Origin: Gemmatimonadales bacterium | GTDB lineage: Bacteria; Gemmatimonadota; Gemmatimonadetes; Palauibacterales; Palauibacteraceae | Assembly (NCBI GenBank): GCA_009840115.1 | Contig: VXOJ01000015.1 | Coordinates: 1-32,973, forward strand | DNA length: 32,973 bases | Reading direction: 5' to 3' | Notes under the pieces: generated by a model | Database searches by the model: none | Seen by the model: only the letters and a program-made list of their open reading frames with translations | What the model was told of the DNA's origin: nothing | Part shown: in pieces, positions 31,104 through 32,973 of the stretch | Layout of the letters: every line of letters starts with the position of its first letter | Position numbering within the stretch: the first letter of the stretch is position 1 | Program-made: the position numbers and the translations under genes

Positions 31104-31130
31104 GGGAACGGACGTTCCCGCGGGAACGTG
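31104..31130. promoter_or_regulatory. 18-bp palindrome with an extra half-site, candidate operator (site 2)
   Basis: ACGTTCCCGCGGGAACGT at 31112-31129 is identical to the core of the palindrome at 15343-15362. A further half-site GGGAACG at 31104-31110 stands in inverted order before it, giving three GGGAACG-type half-sites in 27 bp. It lies in the divergent gap between the mutase gene (start 31037) and the MetA-type outer-membrane gene (start 31175). Confidence 0.75.
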
Positions 31131-31174
31131 CCCGCGCAGACCGCACGAGGCCGCGAACGCCAGAGAGAGGCAAG

Positions 31175-31996
31175 ATGATGCACAGACGATGGATCCTTCC
31201 GGCCCTCGGGGTGGGCTCGCTCTTCGCGATGACGGCCGGGTCCGCGCACGCGCAGCGGGGACCGCTGGTGGCGGACCGGCCGGACTTCACCGAGGCGGCG
31301 GCGACGGTGGGGCGCGGCGTGGTCCAGTTCGAGTTCGGCTACACGTACGAGTACGACCGACCGGAGGGCGGCCGCGGCGGGGTGTGGACGCACTCGCTGG
31401 GCGAACCTCTCCTGCGGATCGGGGTGCTCGGCGACAGACTCGAACTTCGGCTGGGCCTGAGTCCCGTCTCCGTGGGCGCGGGGGCGGACGGGCGCAGCTT
31501 CACCGAGACGGGAATGGAAGACCTTTACGTGGGCACCAAGCTGTTGCTCACCGAACAGGAGGGGCTGCGGCCGGCGCTGGCGATCCTGCCCCAGGTGACG
31601 GTCCCCACGGGGAGCGACGCGTTCACGAGCGACCGCACGCTGCCCGGGGTGAACTTCATCTACGGCTGGGACCTCTCGGAGACCATCGCGCTGTCGGGCA
31701 GCACGCAGATGAACCGGGCGCTGCCGGAGGCGCGCGGCGGCGACAGGGAGTACGCCGAGTGGGCGCAGTCGGCCGTGGCCGGGTTCTCCGTCGGCGCGCG
31801 GGCCGGGGTCTACGCGGAGTGGTTCGCCTTCTTCCACGCGGAACGGGGCGGGACCCGCGCGGAACACTACGCGAACGGAGGGTTCACCTGGAGCTTCGGC
31901 GACGACCTCCAGTGGGACATCCGCGCCGGCGTGGGACTGAACGAGTCCGCGACGGGCTTCTTCGCGGGGACGGGACTCGTCGTCAGGTTCCCCTGA
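31175..31996 (+). CDS. outer-membrane protein of the phenol-degradation MetA type
   Basis: The 273-residue protein has a signal ending in GSAHAQ and then LVADRPDFTEAAATVGRGVVQFEFGYTYEYD, the usual start of the 'MetA-pathway of phenol degradation' transporter family (family: RPDxTxSxxxVxxGxxQxExG). Beta strands of a barrel follow: LRIGVLGDRLELRLGLS, LYVGTKLLL, LAILPQVTVPTG, YGWDLSETIALSGSTQ, and it ends in GLVVRFP. Proteins of this family are thought to carry hydrophobic compounds across the outer membrane; proof is thin. The ATG at 31175 has GAGAGG upstream; a second ATG follows at 31178. The end overlaps the meaB end by 14 bp on the other strand. Confidence 0.85.
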   Translation: MMHRRWILPALGVGSLFAMTAGSAHAQRGPLVADRPDFTEAAATVGRGVVQFEFGYTYEYDRPEGGRGGVWTHSLGEPLLRIGVLGDRLELRLGLSPVSVGAGADGRSFTETGMEDLYVGTKLLLTEQEGLRPALAILPQVTVPTGSDAFTSDRTLPGVNFIYGWDLSETIALSGSTQMNRALPEARGGDREYAEWAQSAVAGFSVGARAGVYAEWFAFFHAERGGTRAEHYANGGFTWSFGDDLQWDIRAGVGLNESATGFFAGTGLVVRFP

Positions 31997-32923
31997 GCGT
32001 CTCCCTGAACTCTTCGTGCAGCCGGCGCGCGAGCGCGTAGGGAGAAGCGCCGGAATCCAGCGTCTCGGGAGAGGCCGCGCGCCAGATCCGCTGCGCGTCG
32101 CGTTGTGAGCGGCGGAGGAGCGCGTCGTGCGCGCGGCGGAGGCGGGCGGCGCGGCGGTTCGCCTCGAGCCTCCCCGTCGACCGGAGCCAGTCGAAGTGCC
32201 GGTCCAGGTGGGCCGCGAACTCATCGACCCCGCGGGCCTCGGACGCGACCGTCTGGGTGATCGGCATGCGCCAGGTTTCCTCGGCGTCGCCGCCGGGCCC
32301 GCCCGCGCCGCCCGCGGGGCGGTTCGCGAAGCGGATCGACATGATGATCGCGATCTCCTTCTCCAGCCGGTCGGCGCCGGGCCGGTCCGACTTGTTGATG
32401 ACGAAGAGGTCCGCCACCTCCATGAGCCCGGCCTTCATCGCCTGCACGCCATCTCCCGATTCCGGGACGAGGACGACGGCGGTCGTGTCGGCGGAGACCG
32501 CGATGTCGAGTTCCGCCTGGCCCACGCCGAGCGTCTCCAGGATCACGCGGTCGTAACCGGCGGCGTCCATGAGGTCGGCGGCTTCGCGCGTCGCGGTCGC
32601 GAGGCCGCCGAGGGAACCCCGGCTCGCCATCGAGCGGATGAAGACGCCGGGCTCGGTGGAGAGTTCTCCCATGCGGATGCGGTCGCCGAGCAGAGCCCCG
32701 CCGGTGAAGGGACTCGTCGGGTCCACGGCGACGATCCCGACCTTGAGAGACTGCTCGAGGTAATGGCGCGTAAGTGCCGCCGTCAGCGTAGACTTGCCGG
32801 CGCCGGGCGGCCCTGTGATGCCGATGCGCCGCGCGCGTCCGGTGCGCCCGTCCAGCCGCTCGAGAAGCGCCTCGAATCCGTCGCTCTCGTTCTCCACGTG
32901 CGAGATCCCCCGGGCCAGCGCCA
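31983..32923 (-). CDS. meaB: MeaB-type GTPase (mutase chaperone), 5' end missing
   Basis: The readable part has the G3E-family MeaB motifs: Walker A GPPGAGKSTL, the switch region VDPTSPFTGGALLGDRIRM, SMASRGSLGGLA, ILETLGVGQAELDI with the second metal site, VLVPESGDGVQ and the base-recognition motif NKSD. MeaB protects and reloads B12-dependent acyl-CoA mutases with GTP hydrolysis. The frame runs on upstream of the GTG at 32897 as LALARGISHVENES, which matches the usual MeaB N-terminus (LARxISxxEN), until it meets the G-run. The GTG is therefore not the start, and about 15-30 N-terminal residues are lost. It would serve the mutase encoded nearby. Confidence 0.92.

Positions 32924-32973
<50 letters not shown>

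Noticed and set aside
28458..31178. 906-codon plus-strand open frame opposite the TM2 and mutase genes
   Set aside because: It covers two well-recognised genes and gives a His/Arg/Glu-rich product with no motif; a product of GC-rich third positions.

Overview
The window is high-GC bacterial chromosomal DNA with dense, short-spaced genes. The style is secreted lipoproteins, Ig-like and LRR proteins, TolB-propeller amidohydrolases, patatin-Omp85 proteins and small outer-membrane barrels with an 'AQTTIGLR' start. This suggests a Gemmatimonadota-type bacterium, possibly a sponge-associated or marine lineage such as Palauibacterales; that placement is inference from gene content only. No rRNA, tRNA, phage, transposase or CRISPR array was seen. 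The right end is a run of 50 G that cuts into meaB, so the window reaches a contig end or masked artefact.

Layout. 1-3.6 kb: possible gene tail, an unknown membrane protein, a patatin-Omp85 (type Vd-like) protein and a small anchored coiled-coil protein. 3.6-7 kb: an island of small genes holding two lipoproteins, an orphan HicB-like protein, a BrnA-like remnant, a Phd-like antitoxin, a complete HigBA pair, a DUF1569/DinB-like protein and a decayed duplicate of a lipoprotein leader. 7-11.7 kb: a 1540-residue lipoprotein with Ig-like domains, three capped LRR modules and a C-terminal metzincin-type metalloprotease. 11.7-17.1 kb: two paralogous small outer-membrane barrels, a PPM1/LCMT-type methyltransferase, a DUF433/DUF5615 toxin-antitoxin pair, a zinc-ribbon membrane protein, a divergent membrane protein and a small lipoprotein. 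17.2-20.0 kb: a four-gene operon joined by 4-bp start/stop overlaps (DUF433, DUF5615, P-loop kinase-like protein, benzoate-CoA-ligase-like enzyme). 20.2-27.6 kb, plus strand: gamma-glutamyltransferase, then SulP transporter, alpha-carbonic anhydrase and a TolB-propeller amidohydrolase in close succession. 27.7-33 kb: a third barrel paralog, a TM2 protein, a B12-dependent acyl-CoA mutase large subunit with isobutyryl-CoA mutase substrate residues, a MetA-type outer-membrane protein and the G-protein chaperone MeaB.

Functional themes. Acyl-CoA metabolism (CoA ligase, mutase, MeaB), bicarbonate/anion handling (SulP plus carbonic anhydrase), peptide or glutathione scavenging at the envelope (GGT, amidohydrolase, LRR-metzincin) and many toxin-antitoxin modules. 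An 18-bp perfect palindrome (centre TTCCCGCGGGAA) occurs in two divergent intergenic regions 16 kb apart and is a candidate shared operator linking the zinc-ribbon/membrane gene pair with the mutase/outer-membrane gene pair.
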